DNA of 64,000 nucleotides, from the NCBI RefSeq assembly GCF_028435365.1, contig NZ_JAGTJJ010000057.1:11352-75351 (forward strand), in the 5' to 3' direction. The DNA is from Polyangium jinanense (GTDB lineage Bacteria; Myxococcota; Polyangia; Polyangiales; Polyangiaceae). Numbering within the stretch: the stretch's first letter is position 1; each line of letters begins with the position of its first letter. The position numbers and the translations under genes are program-made. This document shows, in pieces, positions 8,691-17,755 of the stretch. Under the pieces are notes generated by a model. The model did not search any database. It was not told where the DNA came from and saw nothing but the letters and a program-made list of their open reading frames with translations.

Positions 8691-10238
8691 TCAGGGCCAG
8701 TCGACGTCCTTCTTCACCTGCGGCTCGTGGCAGAACACGCGGGGCGTCATCTTGGGGTTTGCCTCGGCAAACGCCTTCACGATCGCCTCGGCCTGCTCGA
8801 TGTTTGCCGCCTTCGCGCCCACGAAGAGGCTCCGGCCGTCGTCCTCCACGACGAGTTTCGCGCCGTCGAACTTCTTGCCCTCGAAGGATTTCTTCACCGC
8901 GGGGAATTCCTTCGGGATCGGCGCCGCGCTCGGGCCGATCGAGAAGAGGTGGGCATAGGGTTTCACGCAAAGCGGCGTCGCGAGGTAGCGGAAGTTCGAC
9001 TTCAACGTGTCCTCGGCCTCCTTGTCGGAGGGCATCGTCATGGGTTTGTCCACCTTCGCCGAGCGAAGCAGGTACCCCTTGCCGCCCGCCCTGCCGGCGA
9101 CCCACACGTCGCTCGTGGTGCGCGCATACACGTACAAGGGCTCGAAGTTCTCGAGCTTCTTCGGCATGGCCACGAGCTCCCACGCGCCGCCGGCTTTCTT
9201 GGTGTACAAACCATCCCCGAAGGACGCGAGGAGCGTGCCGCCGTCGATCGCGACGATGCGGTGGATTTTCTTCGCGGAGGGCGCCTTTTCGAGGGCCCAC
9301 GCCTTGCCGTCCCAGTGCGCGAGGTACGGCGCGTCGCCCGCGTTTCCGTACACCCAGGCGTCCGTGGCGGAGACGGCCACGACATCGGCGATCGTGAGCT
9401 CGCCGGACGGCGCCGGGAGCGGATCCACGGTGCCGCGCGCTTTCTTCGGCTCCCAGCGCTCGGCCATCGGCGCGCCTTTTCCGCCTGCGTCCTGGCACTC
9501 GAAGCCGGCCGCGAAGGCCTCGCCCGTGGGCGTGCCGGCGAGCGTATACGTCGGCTCGGGGGCCATCTTCACCTTGCAGCTCTTGTCGTCCTCGGGCGGC
9601 GTGTCGCCCGCGCCCTCCTCGCCGCTCTCGGCCTTCGCCGCGGCTTTCTGCGACGGGAAGGGCGCAGGAATGACGCCGCCCTTGCCGCCGACGAGGGCAA
9701 ACCGGATGTCGTTCGAGGGCATTTTGATGGCGGCGACGACGCTCTCGCCGATCACCGCGACGTCGAGCACGTCCTCGTCCTCGCGAAGGATCGTCTGCGG
9801 CTCCCAACGACCGCCGAGGGAATCGAACCATTTGTAGGCCTTGGGTTTGTTCTCGGCGCTGAGGGCCATGATCCAGGCCGACTTCGGCCACTCGCCGCCG
9901 ACAACGTAGGAGACCTCGCCCTTCTTGAGGCCCTTCATGAACGCCGGATCCTGCACGAGCGGCCCCTCGCCGAGCGGGAGGTAGAGATTCGAGACGCTCA
10001 AGACCGCGCCGCCCTGGAGGGGCGTGATCTCGACCCCGTCCGGCGCTTCGAGCACGATCGAATACGCGCTCGTTTCCACGGGCGCAGCGGCGGCGGCGCT
10101 CGCCGTGGGCGCGGGCGCGGCCGCCGAGGTCGCCGCCGGCGCGGCCGAGCCTGCCGGCGCGGGCGCCGGATCCGAGGATTTTCCGCAGGCGGAAAGGAGG
10201 AGCGCGGCGACCGGGACGAGCAAGTCTATCTTGTGCAT
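8691..10238 (-). CDS. Hypothetical lipoprotein with WD/beta-propeller-like segments
   Basis: 515 residues with a strong lipobox (LLSAC, Cys18) followed by an Ala/Pro/Ser-rich linker to about residue 55. The body has repeated segments of the type ADVVAVSATDAWVYGNAGD and ARTTSDVWVAGRAGGKG, plus short beta-rich stretches with GGRW and GGAW. This suggests a beta-propeller or BNR-like fold in which each blade carries a DVW signature; such proteins are abundant in myxobacterial envelopes. No catalytic motif is visible. The gene is divergent from cysK, with 135 bp between the two starts. Confidence 0.62.
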   Translation of the reverse strand: MHKIDLLVPVAALLLSACGKSSDPAPAPAGSAAPAATSAAAPAPTASAAAAAPVETSAYSIVLEAPDGVEITPLQGGAVLSVSNLYLPLGEGPLVQDPAFMKGLKKGEVSYVVGGEWPKSAWIMALSAENKPKAYKWFDSLGGRWEPQTILREDEDVLDVAVIGESVVAAIKMPSNDIRFALVGGKGGVIPAPFPSQKAAAKAESGEEGAGDTPPEDDKSCKVKMAPEPTYTLAGTPTGEAFAAGFECQDAGGKGAPMAERWEPKKARGTVDPLPAPSGELTIADVVAVSATDAWVYGNAGDAPYLAHWDGKAWALEKAPSAKKIHRIVAIDGGTLLASFGDGLYTKKAGGAWELVAMPKKLENFEPLYVYARTTSDVWVAGRAGGKGYLLRSAKVDKPMTMPSDKEAEDTLKSNFRYLATPLCVKPYAHLFSIGPSAAPIPKEFPAVKKSFEGKKFDGAKLVVEDDGRSLFVGAKAANIEQAEAIVKAFAEANPKMTPRVFCHEPQVKKDVDWP

Positions 10239-10373
10239 GGATTCTCTGGGTTATGGGCCGTACGGCGGGAGCTTTCGCGCGTCAAGCGAAGGAGGCGCGC
10301 GTCCGCTTCCTTCGTACCCCTTCGCGCCGAGAGAGCCCCCGAATCGCGGCGAGCGTGGTAGAGTCCGCGCCCC

Positions 10374-11357
10374 ATGGCGCGTATCTACGAAGACAACTCA
10401 CGCAGCATCGGGCGCACGCCGCTCGTCAAGATCAACCGCCTCACGGCGGGCGCGCGCGCGACCGTGTTGGCCAAGATCGAGGGCCGAAACCCCGCCTACT
10501 CGGTCAAATGCCGCATCGGCGCGGCGATGGTGTGGGACGCCGAGGAGCGCGGCGCCCTCCGGCCGGGCATGTCGATCGTCGAGGCCACGAGCGGCAACAC
10601 CGGCATCGCGCTCGCGTTCGCCGCGGCGGCGCGTGGCTATCAGTGCGTGCTGACGATGCCCGAGACGATGAGCATGGAGCGGCGCAAGGTGCTGGTCGCG
10701 CTCGGCGCGCAGATCATCCTGACGCCAGGGCCGCTCGGTATGAAGGGCGCCATTGCCCGCGCCGAGGAGCTCGCCGCGACCCAGCCCGACAAGTACGTGC
10801 TGATGAAGCAGTTCGAGAACCCGGCGAACCCCGCCATCCACGAGAAAACCACGGGCCCCGAGATCTGGGAGGACACGGACGGCGCGGTCGATGTCTTCAT
10901 CAGCGGCGTCGGCACGGGCGGCACGCTCACCGGCGTGTCGCGGTACATCAAGCAAACGAAGGGCAAGAAGATCCTGACGGTCGCCGTCGAGCCCGTGCAC
11001 TCGCCCGTCATCTCGCAGACGCTCGCCGGCCAGGACGTGAAGCCCGCGCCGCACAAGATCCAGGGGCTCGGCGCGGGGTTCGTCCCGCGAAACCTCGATC
11101 TGTCGCTCGTGGATCGGGTGGAGACCGTGACCAACGACGAGTCGATCGCGATGGCGCGGCAGCTCGCGCGCGAGGAGGGCATCCTGGCGGGCATCTCGTG
11201 CGGGGCGGCGATGGTCGCGGCGCTCAGGCTCGCGAACGATCCTGCGTTCGAGGGCAAGACGATCGTGACCGTGCTGCCGGACGCGGGCGAGCGGTACCTC
11301 TCGACCGCGCTCTTCGAGGGCATGTTCGAGGCCGTGGAGAAGGCGACGGCCACGTGA
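10374..11357 (+). CDS. cysK: Cysteine synthase A (O-acetylserine sulfhydrylase)
   Basis: 327 residues, the usual length for this PLP enzyme, which makes L-cysteine from O-acetyl-L-serine and sulfide in the cytoplasm. The Schiff-base lysine is in [11 protein letters not shown] (Lys45), the substrate/phosphate loop is TSGNTG (72-77) and the PLP phosphate-binding loop is [10 protein letters not shown]. The C-terminus has ISCGAAM and [11 protein letters not shown], typical of CysK/CysM. The next gene is serine acetyltransferase, 53 bp downstream, so this pair forms a cysteine biosynthesis operon; in other bacteria the two proteins form the cysteine synthase complex. CysM is the alternative, but the sequence fits CysK better. 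Confidence 0.93.
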   Translation: MARIYEDNSRSIGRTPLVKINRLTAGARATVLAKIEGRNPAYSVKCRIGAAMVWDAEERGALRPGMSIVEATSGNTGIALAFAAAARGYQCVLTMPETMSMERRKVLVALGAQIILTPGPLGMKGAIARAEELAATQPDKYVLMKQFENPANPAIHEKTTGPEIWEDTDGAVDVFISGVGTGGTLTGVSRYIKQTKGKKILTVAVEPVHSPVISQTLAGQDVKPAPHKIQGLGAGFVPRNLDLSLVDRVETVTNDESIAMARQLAREEGILAGISCGAAMVAALRLANDPAFEGKTIVTVLPDAGERYLSTALFEGMFEAVEKATAT

Positions 11358-11410
11358 AAGAGGGTTCGGGGGCGTAGCTCGGCTCGCCGCGCAGAGCCCC
11401 CGAATGGTGA

Positions 11411-12379
11411 ATGATGGGCGATCCGGAAAACGGCCTCGGCAAAGTCGTGGACGGGCTGATCGCGAGCTACGAGCGCGATCGGCGTGGCCACTACATCGGC
11501 AAGAAATTCCTGCCCTCCCGCGAGGAGATCTTCGAGATCATCGAGCTGCTCTTCCAGGTCTTCTACCCCGGCTATTACGGGCGTCAGGACCTCACGGAGG
11601 GCAACGTTCGGTACCACGTCGTCACGATCGTCTCGACGCTGCGCGAGAAGCTCGCGACGCAAATCGAGAAATGCCTCTGCTGGGCTGGCGAGTCGGAGCG
11701 CGACGGCACGGAGGACAAAGAGGTCGGCGGCTGTGCCGAGTACGGCCGGCACATCGCGTGCCGGCTGCTCAGCCGCCTGCCGGAGATCCGCGACACGCTG
11801 CTGCTCGACGCGCAGGCGGCGTACGACGGGGATCCGGCGGCGGGCAGCCTCGACGAGGTGATCCTCTCCTACCCGGGCATGCTCGCGATCACGGTGCATC
11901 GCGTGGCGCACGAGCTCTATGTACTCGGCGTGCCGCTCATGCCGCGCATCATGAGCGAGTGGGCCCATTCGCAGAGCGGCGCGGACATCCACCCAGGCGC
12001 GACCGTCGGCGAGAGCTTCTTCATCGATCACGCGACGGGCGTCGTCATCGGCGAGACGAGCCACATCGGCGGTCACGTAAAAGTCTACCAGGGCGTGACG
12101 CTCGGCGCGATGTCGCACCCGAAGGACGAGCGAGGCCGCGTCATTCGCAACACGAAGCGCCACCCGACGGTCGAGGACTCCGTCACGCTCTACGCGAACG
12201 CGACGGTGCTCGGCGGCCAGACCGTGGTGGGGCAAGGCAGCGTCGTCGGCGGCTCGGTCTTCCTCACGCGGGGAATCCCGAAGCGCTCGCGCGTCGCGGT
12301 GAAGCCCCCGGAGACCCGCGTCATCGCCGCGGGTAGCCAGCCGGGGGACGACGAGTATCCGGCCGATTTCGAGATCTGA
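11411..12379 (+). CDS. cysE: Serine O-acetyltransferase, long form
   Basis: 322 residues. It acetylates L-serine with acetyl-CoA to give the substrate of CysK. The C-terminal half is a left-handed beta-helix built on hexapeptide repeats, with the catalytic pair Asp192 (ADIHPG) and His207 (IDHATG); their 15-residue spacing equals Asp143/His158 of E. coli CysE. The N-terminal ~150 residues form an extended helical domain, longer than in enterobacteria, as in the EpsC-type enzymes of many soil bacteria. A start at the second ATG (11414) is equally possible; no strong Shine-Dalgarno sequence is seen. It lies directly downstream of cysK. Confidence 0.92.
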   Translation: MMGDPENGLGKVVDGLIASYERDRRGHYIGKKFLPSREEIFEIIELLFQVFYPGYYGRQDLTEGNVRYHVVTIVSTLREKLATQIEKCLCWAGESERDGTEDKEVGGCAEYGRHIACRLLSRLPEIRDTLLLDAQAAYDGDPAAGSLDEVILSYPGMLAITVHRVAHELYVLGVPLMPRIMSEWAHSQSGADIHPGATVGESFFIDHATGVVIGETSHIGGHVKVYQGVTLGAMSHPKDERGRVIRNTKRHPTVEDSVTLYANATVLGGQTVVGQGSVVGGSVFLTRGIPKRSRVAVKPPETRVIAAGSQPGDDEYPADFEI

Positions 12380-12419
12380 AGCCTGCTGACCCCTGGTCAC
12401 TTGCCAGCGATATGACTAT

Positions 12420-12454
12420 AGGAGGCTCGCGCCGGCTCGCGCCGGCGCGTCCTT
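12420..12454 (+). promoter_or_regulatory. Structured ribosome binding site: SD and start codon separated by a GC hairpin
   Basis: A perfect AGGAGG lies at 12420-12425, but the only credible start of the next gene is the ATG at 12455, 29 nt downstream, too far for normal initiation. Between them is a 9-bp all-G/C inverted repeat (12428-12436 with 12441-12449) and a 4-nt loop. If it folds, the unpaired distance from SD to ATG becomes 7 nt, which is optimal. This arrangement is known from phage T4 genes 25 and 38. The hairpin is also part of a tandem 10-bp repeat (12425-12434, 12435-12444). Confidence 0.5.
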
Positions 12455-14677
12455 ATGGTCGATACACACCACACCTTTTGCCGCATCTGCGAGGCCCTCT
12501 GCGGCCTCGAGGCCGACGTCGAGGGCGGGCGCGTCATCGCGCTCCGGCCCGACGCGCGGCACGTCGCCACCGAGGGCTTTGCTTGCCCCAAGGGCCTCAA
12601 GCAGCACCGCATGTACGCCTCGCCCGACCGCGTGCGGAGCCCGCTCGCGCGCCGGGGCGAGCGCTTCGAGCCCGCGTCCTGGGACGCGGCCCTCGAAGAC
12701 ATCGGCGCGCGCGTGCGCAGGATCCACGACGAACACGGCCCCGACGCGATCGCCATGTACGTCGGCACGGCCGCGGGTTTCTCCGTGCTGCACCCCGTCT
12801 TCGCGCAGGGCTTCATGCAGGGGCTCGGATCGCGCAGCATGTATGCCTCGGCGACGCAAGATTGCAGCAACAAATTCGCGGTTTCGCGCGAGATGTACGG
12901 ATTCCCGTTCACGCTCTCGTTTCCTGATCTCGATCGGACGAAGTGCCTCATCGTCGTGGGGGCGAACCCGGTCGTATCGAAATGGAGCTTCCTCCAGGTC
13001 CCGAACCCGGCGCGGGCGCTGAAGGACATCGAGGCGCGCGGCGGAAAGCTCTTCGTCGTCGATCCACGCCGCACCGAGAGCGCCAAGGTCGCGGGCGAGC
13101 ACGTCTTCATCCGGCCCGATACGGACGTCTGGTTCTTCCTCTCGTTCTTGCGCGAGCTCGCGGCCGTGGGCGGGATCGATCACGAGCGCGCGGCGCGCTT
13201 CATGAAAGGGCTCGACGAGGTCCTCGCCGTCGCAGAGCCCTGGACGCCCGAGCGCACGGCGCGCGTCACGGGGATCACGCCGGACGTGCTCCGCGCGATG
13301 GTGCGCGCGTATCGGGACGCGGGGCGCGCGGCCATCTACGTATCGACGGGCGTCAACATGGGCCGGAATGGCTCGCTCGCGTTCTGGCTCGCCGAGTGCA
13401 TCAATGCCGCTTCGGGGAATCTCGATCGCGAGGGCGGGACGCTCGTCGGCCGGGGAATCTTCGATTTCGCCGCGTTCGGCCGGCGCACGGGCACGCTGCT
13501 CCGCGAAGACCGATCCCGCATCGGCGATTTCCGCTCCGTGAACGACGCATTCCCGGGCGGCCTGCTCGCCGACGAGATCCTCACGGACGGGCCGGGCAAG
13601 ATCCGCGCGCTCTTCGTGACCGGAGGAAACCCGCTCATCACGATGCCGGGCGCGGGGAGGCTGCGGCGCGCATTCGAAAAGCTCGATCTGCTCGTCACGA
13701 TCGATCTCTTCGTGAACGAGACTGGCTCGCTCGCGCACTGGGTCCTGCCCGCGACGTCGCCGCTCGAGCGGGCCGATTTGCCCTTCATTTTCCCGCTCCT
13801 CCTGGGCCTGCAGCGCCGGCCTTACCTCCAGGCGACCCGGCCCGTCGTGACGCAGGACGGCAATCAGCGCGACGAGGCCACGATGTACCTCGATCTTTGT
13901 CGCGCCGCGGGCAAACCAATCTTCGGCTCGGCCATCGCCCAGCGCGCCCTGGAGATGCTCACGGCGGCGCGGGGGTGGCTCCATCCGGACGAACCCCGCT
14001 CGATCCCGCAGGAGCTCTTGCTCTCCGCGATGCTGCTCGCGACCGGGAACGGGACCTTCGGCCGCCTCGCCGAGCAAACGCACGGGCGCCTTCGCCCGCC
14101 GCACCGCGGAGGCGATTTCCTCGGCAAGCGCGTGATCACGAAGGACGGCAAGGTGAATCTCGCGCCGGAGGTGCTGCTCACGGCCGCCAAAAAGCTCGAG
14201 TCCGATTACGAGGCGGAGATCGCCCGCGCGGGCAAGCTGAAGCTCGTCACGCGGCGGCGGGTCACGACGCACAATTCGTGGACCCACAACCTCGAAGATT
14301 TCGCCGAGCCGGACGGAGGGACGAACCACCTGTACGTGCATCCCGAGGACGCCAAACGAATCGGCCTCTCGGACGGTGATTTCGCGGATGTCTCAACGGA
14401 CGTGGCCACGGTGCGCGTGCCCGTGCGCCTGCTCGCCGACCTCATGCCGGGGACCGTGGCATTGCCACACGGCTGGGGTCATCAGCACGCGGTGGGCCTC
14501 TCCGTCGCGCAAAAGACGCGGGGCGTGAACGTCAACCTGCTCGCTGCCGATGGGCCGGAACGGCTCGAACGGGTCTCGGGCATGGCACACCTCACGGGGT
14601 TCGTCGTGGACGTGGTCCCGGCGCGCGGGCCCAAAGACGACCGGAGCTGGTCGGGTTTGTCGGAGGAAACGACATGA
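12455..14677 (+). CDS. Molybdopterin-dependent oxidoreductase (formate dehydrogenase/DMSO reductase family)
   Basis: 740 residues with the family order: an N-terminal 4Fe-4S motif (Cys9, Cys12, Cys16, Cys44), the molybdopterin oxidoreductase core (~50-560) and a C-terminal molydopterin dinucleotide-binding domain (~600-720, with PHGWGHQHAVGLSVAQ). Cys137 in ATQDCSNKF lies where formate-dehydrogenase-type enzymes place the Mo/W ligand, but that is alignment by eye. There is no Tat signal, so it is cytoplasmic. Its stop overlaps the start of the DUF1295 membrane protein (ATGA), so the two are translationally coupled. No separate Fe-S or diaphorase subunit lies nearby. It belongs to the large group of assimilatory-nitrate-reductase/FDH-like orphan oxidoreductases; the substrate cannot be read from sequence. 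Confidence 0.88.
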   Translation: MVDTHHTFCRICEALCGLEADVEGGRVIALRPDARHVATEGFACPKGLKQHRMYASPDRVRSPLARRGERFEPASWDAALEDIGARVRRIHDEHGPDAIAMYVGTAAGFSVLHPVFAQGFMQGLGSRSMYASATQDCSNKFAVSREMYGFPFTLSFPDLDRTKCLIVVGANPVVSKWSFLQVPNPARALKDIEARGGKLFVVDPRRTESAKVAGEHVFIRPDTDVWFFLSFLRELAAVGGIDHERAARFMKGLDEVLAVAEPWTPERTARVTGITPDVLRAMVRAYRDAGRAAIYVSTGVNMGRNGSLAFWLAECINAASGNLDREGGTLVGRGIFDFAAFGRRTGTLLREDRSRIGDFRSVNDAFPGGLLADEILTDGPGKIRALFVTGGNPLITMPGAGRLRRAFEKLDLLVTIDLFVNETGSLAHWVLPATSPLERADLPFIFPLLLGLQRRPYLQATRPVVTQDGNQRDEATMYLDLCRAAGKPIFGSAIAQRALEMLTAARGWLHPDEPRSIPQELLLSAMLLATGNGTFGRLAEQTHGRLRPPHRGGDFLGKRVITKDGKVNLAPEVLLTAAKKLESDYEAEIARAGKLKLVTRRRVTTHNSWTHNLEDFAEPDGGTNHLYVHPEDAKRIGLSDGDFADVSTDVATVRVPVRLLADLMPGTVALPHGWGHQHAVGLSVAQKTRGVNVNLLAADGPERLERVSGMAHLTGFVVDVVPARGPKDDRSWSGLSEETT

Positions 14678-15570
14678 GCAAAGCCGGGAATCGTGCCCGG
14701 GATTTCGGGATCGTGACGCTCGCGTATGTCGCGGGCACCGTTGTCGGGTGGCTCGTATTTCGTGCACTCGCGAACGATCATTCATCGATCTTCGCGTTCG
14801 CCGCGGCGGACGCGGCGGCGACAGTGGTGGTCTTCGCCGGGAGCGTGCTTTGCAACAATTCGAGCGTGTACGATCCGTACTGGAGCGTTGCGCCGATGGT
14901 GATCGCGCCGGCGATTGCGATGTCGCCGGAGGCGGCGGATGCGCCGGTGGCGCGGCGGATTCTGGTCACGGCGCTCGTGCTCGCGTGGGGCGCGCGGCTC
15001 ACGTCGAACTGGGCGCGCGGCTGGCATGGGCTCGGGCACGAGGATTTTCGATACGTGGATCTGCGCCGGTCGATGGGGCGCGCCTACTGGCTGATCAGCT
15101 TCCTCGGCCTCCATTTCATGCCGACGGTCTGCGTCTTCCTCGGCTGTTTGTCCCTCTTCCCGGCCCTCGCCACGGGCACGCGGCCGCTCTCTTGGCTCGA
15201 CGGGGCCGCGTTCGTGGTGACGGCGGGCGCGATTGCATTGGAGACACGCGCCGACGCGGAGCTCCGCGCATTCCGGATCCATAATGACGTGCCGGGGAAG
15301 ATCCTCGATACCGGCGTGTGGGCATACTCTCGCCACCCGAATTACCTTGGCGAGGTCACGTTCTGGTGGGGGCTTTTCCTGTTCGCCCTCGCCTCGGATC
15401 CGGGCGTCCGGTATCCGCTCGTCGGGCCCGCGTGGATCACCTGCCTCTTCGTCTTCATCAGCATTCCGCTGATGGATAAACGATCGGTCGCGCGCAGGCC
15501 CGGCTATGCCGATCACATGAACCGCGTGCCGGCGCTCTTCCCGCGCCTGCCGAGGAAGGCCAAGGGGTAG
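14674..15570 (+). CDS. DUF1295 / steroid 5-alpha-reductase-like integral membrane protein
   Basis: 298 residues with about seven hydrophobic segments. The C-terminal motif WAYSRHPNYLGEVTFWWG, followed by a basic tail with RRPGYADHMNRVPALFP, is the signature of the DUF1295 / isoprenylcysteine methyltransferase / steroid reductase superfamily, which binds NADPH or SAM at the membrane face. It starts inside the stop of the Mo-oxidoreductase gene (ATGA), so the two products are probably made together and may act on the same lipid-like substrate; this is inference. The SDR gene follows after 8 bp and is likely in the same operon. Confidence 0.82.
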   Translation: MSKAGNRARDFGIVTLAYVAGTVVGWLVFRALANDHSSIFAFAAADAAATVVVFAGSVLCNNSSVYDPYWSVAPMVIAPAIAMSPEAADAPVARRILVTALVLAWGARLTSNWARGWHGLGHEDFRYVDLRRSMGRAYWLISFLGLHFMPTVCVFLGCLSLFPALATGTRPLSWLDGAAFVVTAGAIALETRADAELRAFRIHNDVPGKILDTGVWAYSRHPNYLGEVTFWWGLFLFALASDPGVRYPLVGPAWITCLFVFISIPLMDKRSVARRPGYADHMNRVPALFPRLPRKAKG

Positions 15571-15578
15571 ACGAGTCC

Positions 15579-16538
15579 ATGATCCTCGATGTTTTCCGGA
15601 TGAACGACAAGGTCGCGATCGTCACGGGCGCGAGCCGCGGGATCGGTCGTGGATCGGCGATTGCGCTGGCGGAGGCAGGGGCCGACGTGGTGCTCGCCGC
15701 GCGGCGCGCGGACGTGCTGGAGGAGGCCGCGAAGGAGGTCCGCGCGCGCGGGCGGCGCGCGCTCGTGGTGCCGACGGATGTGACCGCGGGCGCGGAGCTC
15801 GACCGGCTGCTCGCGCGCACGCTCGAGGAATTCGGCCGGCTCGATGTGCTCGTCAACAACGCGGGCGGCTATCCGCCGAGGATCGCGGTCGCGCTGTCGG
15901 ACGAGGAAATGCTGGAGTCGTACCAATTCAACGTCGTCTCGGCGCTGCACCTCTCCCGGAGCGCCGCGCCACACCTCGCGCGGACGCGAGGCGCCATCGT
16001 CAATATCTCGTCGGCGATGAGCCACTGCGTGGACACGGGCTTCGTCGCCTACGGGGCCGCGAAGGCCGCGCTGAACCACATGACCCGCCTGCTCGCCCAT
16101 GAATGGGCGCCGCGGGTGCGCGTCAACGCGCTGGCCGTGGGCGCGACGATGACGGACGCGCTCGAAGCGTTCGTTGGAGCCGGCGACATGCTGGACAAGA
16201 TGACGGCGAAGACGCCCATGGGCCGCCTCGCCACGCCGGAGGACATCGCGGCCTCCGTTCTTTTCCTGGCCTCGCCGGCGTCGTCGTGGATCACGGGGAA
16301 GATCCTGGAGGTCGACGGCGGCGCGACCGCGAGTACGTGGCCCTACCCGATGCCGGGGGGGCTCGAAGACATTTCGCAGCAAAAAGCGAGCAAGCGGCCG
16401 GGGCTTTCAAACAAGCCCCGGTTGAGCGAGATTCGGAATCGAAACGCATACGCGCCCGGAGCGTCAATTAAATTACGCGTGTTCTGCGACACGAATGGCG
16501 TAGGTGGAGCCTTGCGGTGCCGCAGGCCCTCGGTGTAA
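15579..16538 (+). CDS. SDR family oxidoreductase with probable read-through C-terminal tail
   Basis: A classical short-chain dehydrogenase for about the first 265 residues: TGASRGIG dinucleotide-binding motif (16-23), NNAG, and the catalytic Ser with YGAAK, ending in the usual DGGATAS block and WPYPMPGG. These proteins normally stop here. The frame instead continues ~54 residues (SQQKASKRPGL onward) with no domain character, and the DNA encoding the tail holds a perfect 9-bp hairpin (16398-16421) that looks like a transcription terminator. The simplest reading is loss of the native stop codon near 16375, or a sequencing frameshift there. NAD(P)-dependent reduction of an unknown alcohol/ketone is expected. 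It is 8 bp downstream of the DUF1295 gene. Confidence 0.8.
   Translation: MILDVFRMNDKVAIVTGASRGIGRGSAIALAEAGADVVLAARRADVLEEAAKEVRARGRRALVVPTDVTAGAELDRLLARTLEEFGRLDVLVNNAGGYPPRIAVALSDEEMLESYQFNVVSALHLSRSAAPHLARTRGAIVNISSAMSHCVDTGFVAYGAAKAALNHMTRLLAHEWAPRVRVNALAVGATMTDALEAFVGAGDMLDKMTAKTPMGRLATPEDIAASVLFLASPASSWITGKILEVDGGATASTWPYPMPGGLEDISQQKASKRPGLSNKPRLSEIRNRNAYAPGASIKLRVFCDTNGVGGALRCRRPSV
16398..16421. terminator. Hairpin inside the SDR 3' extension, terminator-like
   Basis: Perfect 9-bp inverted repeat (16398-16406 with 16413-16421) and a 6-nt loop, with no downstream T-tract. It falls within the last 47 codons of the SDR frame, where such a GC hairpin would be unusual in a real coding tail, and upstream of the next gene's start. 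It may be the terminator of the cysteine/oxidoreductase operon. Confidence 0.45.
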
Positions 16539-16588
16539 CGTGCCCTGGCCGCCTGGATTCGGAAAACGCGAGCGGCGCACGAACCACC

Positions 16589-17755
16589 ATGCCGGACGCC
16601 GTGGAACCCCTGCTTGCGCACGAGATCCTGGATACCTCGCCGACGTTCGTGGTCGGTATCGATGACAGCGGCCGCACAATATACATGAATGGCACGATGC
16701 TCGGCGCGCTCGGGTATACGCGCGAAGAGGTCATCGGCCAGGATTATGCGACGATGTTCGTCCCCGTGCGGGATCACGAGATGCTCCGGCGGGTGTTCGG
16801 GGAGCTCGTGTCGTCGCGCGGCACGACGTACAATGAAAACCGGGTGCTCACCCGGAGCGGTCGGGAGCTGCTCGTCGAGTGGCATGGAAGGCCCGTCTAC
16901 GACGACGACGGCGGGTTCAAGTATTTCTACGGCGTCGGCGTCGACGTCACGGGACAAAAACGCATCCGCGAGGCGCTCTACCGCTCGCAGCAGCGGCTCG
17001 CGCTGCACTTCCAGCAGGCGCCGCTCGGCATGATCGAGTGGGACACCGATTTCCGCGTCGTGGACTGGAACCCGGCGGCGGAATTGATTTTCGGCTGGCT
17101 GCGCGAGGAGGCCGTGGGCCATCACGGCCAGGATCTCATGGTGCCCCCGGAGGTCCGACCCTACGTGGCCGACGTCTGGGAGCAAATCAAGCAGGCCAAG
17201 GGGCCGGTGCGCGCCCGCAATCAGAACATCACCAAGGACGGCCGGAGCATCACGTGCGAGTGGGCGAATACGTCGCTCGTCGACGAGGAAGGCCAGATCG
17301 TGGGCGTCGCGTCGCTCGTGACCGACGTGACCGAGCGCGTGAAGGAAGAGGAGGAGATGCGCGAGCGCGAGCGCGCGCAGGCCGCCACCATCGAAGAGCT
17401 CTCGGCGCCGGTCCTCGATCTGTGGAAGGGCGTGCTCGCGATGCCCGTCGTCGGTTCCATCGACGGCGCGCGCGCGACGCGGATGACGGAGAGCCTGCTC
17501 GAAGCAATCGTGCGGTGCAGCGCACGATTCGCGATCCTCGATTTGACCGGGGCGTCGACGATGGACGCTTCGATTGCGTCGCACCTTGGCGACATGATTC
17601 GCGCGACCGGCCTCATCGGCAGCGAATGCCTTGTGTCGGGCCTTGGGCCCGGAATGGCGCGCACGCTGGTCGAGCTCGACGTGCCGCTCGCCGTCAAGAC
17701 GTTCGGCTCGCTGCAGGCGGCGCTCCGCCACGCGATTCGTGCGTCGCGGGTTTAG
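16589..17755 (+). CDS. PAS-PAS-STAS protein (RsbR-like stressosome component)
   Basis: About 388 residues from the ATG at 16589 (the longer frame starts in non-coding-looking sequence). Two PAS domains (about 5-130 and 135-265; the second with MIEWDTDFRVVDWNPAAE) sense an unknown signal, followed by a short coiled linker (RERERAQAATIEEL) and a C-terminal STAS domain. The segment LDLTGASTMDASIASHL keeps the Thr that is phosphorylated in Bacillus RsbR-type STAS domains. This makes it a stressosome-type co-antagonist, but no RsbS, RsbT or RsbX partner is adjacent. Its stop codon overlaps that of the convergent hybrid kinase by 3 bp. A relative lies at 36869-38302. Confidence 0.82.
   Translation: MPDAVEPLLAHEILDTSPTFVVGIDDSGRTIYMNGTMLGALGYTREEVIGQDYATMFVPVRDHEMLRRVFGELVSSRGTTYNENRVLTRSGRELLVEWHGRPVYDDDGGFKYFYGVGVDVTGQKRIREALYRSQQRLALHFQQAPLGMIEWDTDFRVVDWNPAAELIFGWLREEAVGHHGQDLMVPPEVRPYVADVWEQIKQAKGPVRARNQNITKDGRSITCEWANTSLVDEEGQIVGVASLVTDVTERVKEEEEMRERERAQAATIEELSAPVLDLWKGVLAMPVVGSIDGARATRMTESLLEAIVRCSARFAILDLTGASTMDASIASHLGDMIRATGLIGSECLVSGLGPGMARTLVELDVPLAVKTFGSLQAALRHAIRASRV

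Noticed and set aside
12925..14379. Second long plus-strand frame within the Mo-oxidoreductase gene
   Set aside because: Arg-rich shadow of the true frame, which carries the 4Fe-4S and molybdopterin motifs.
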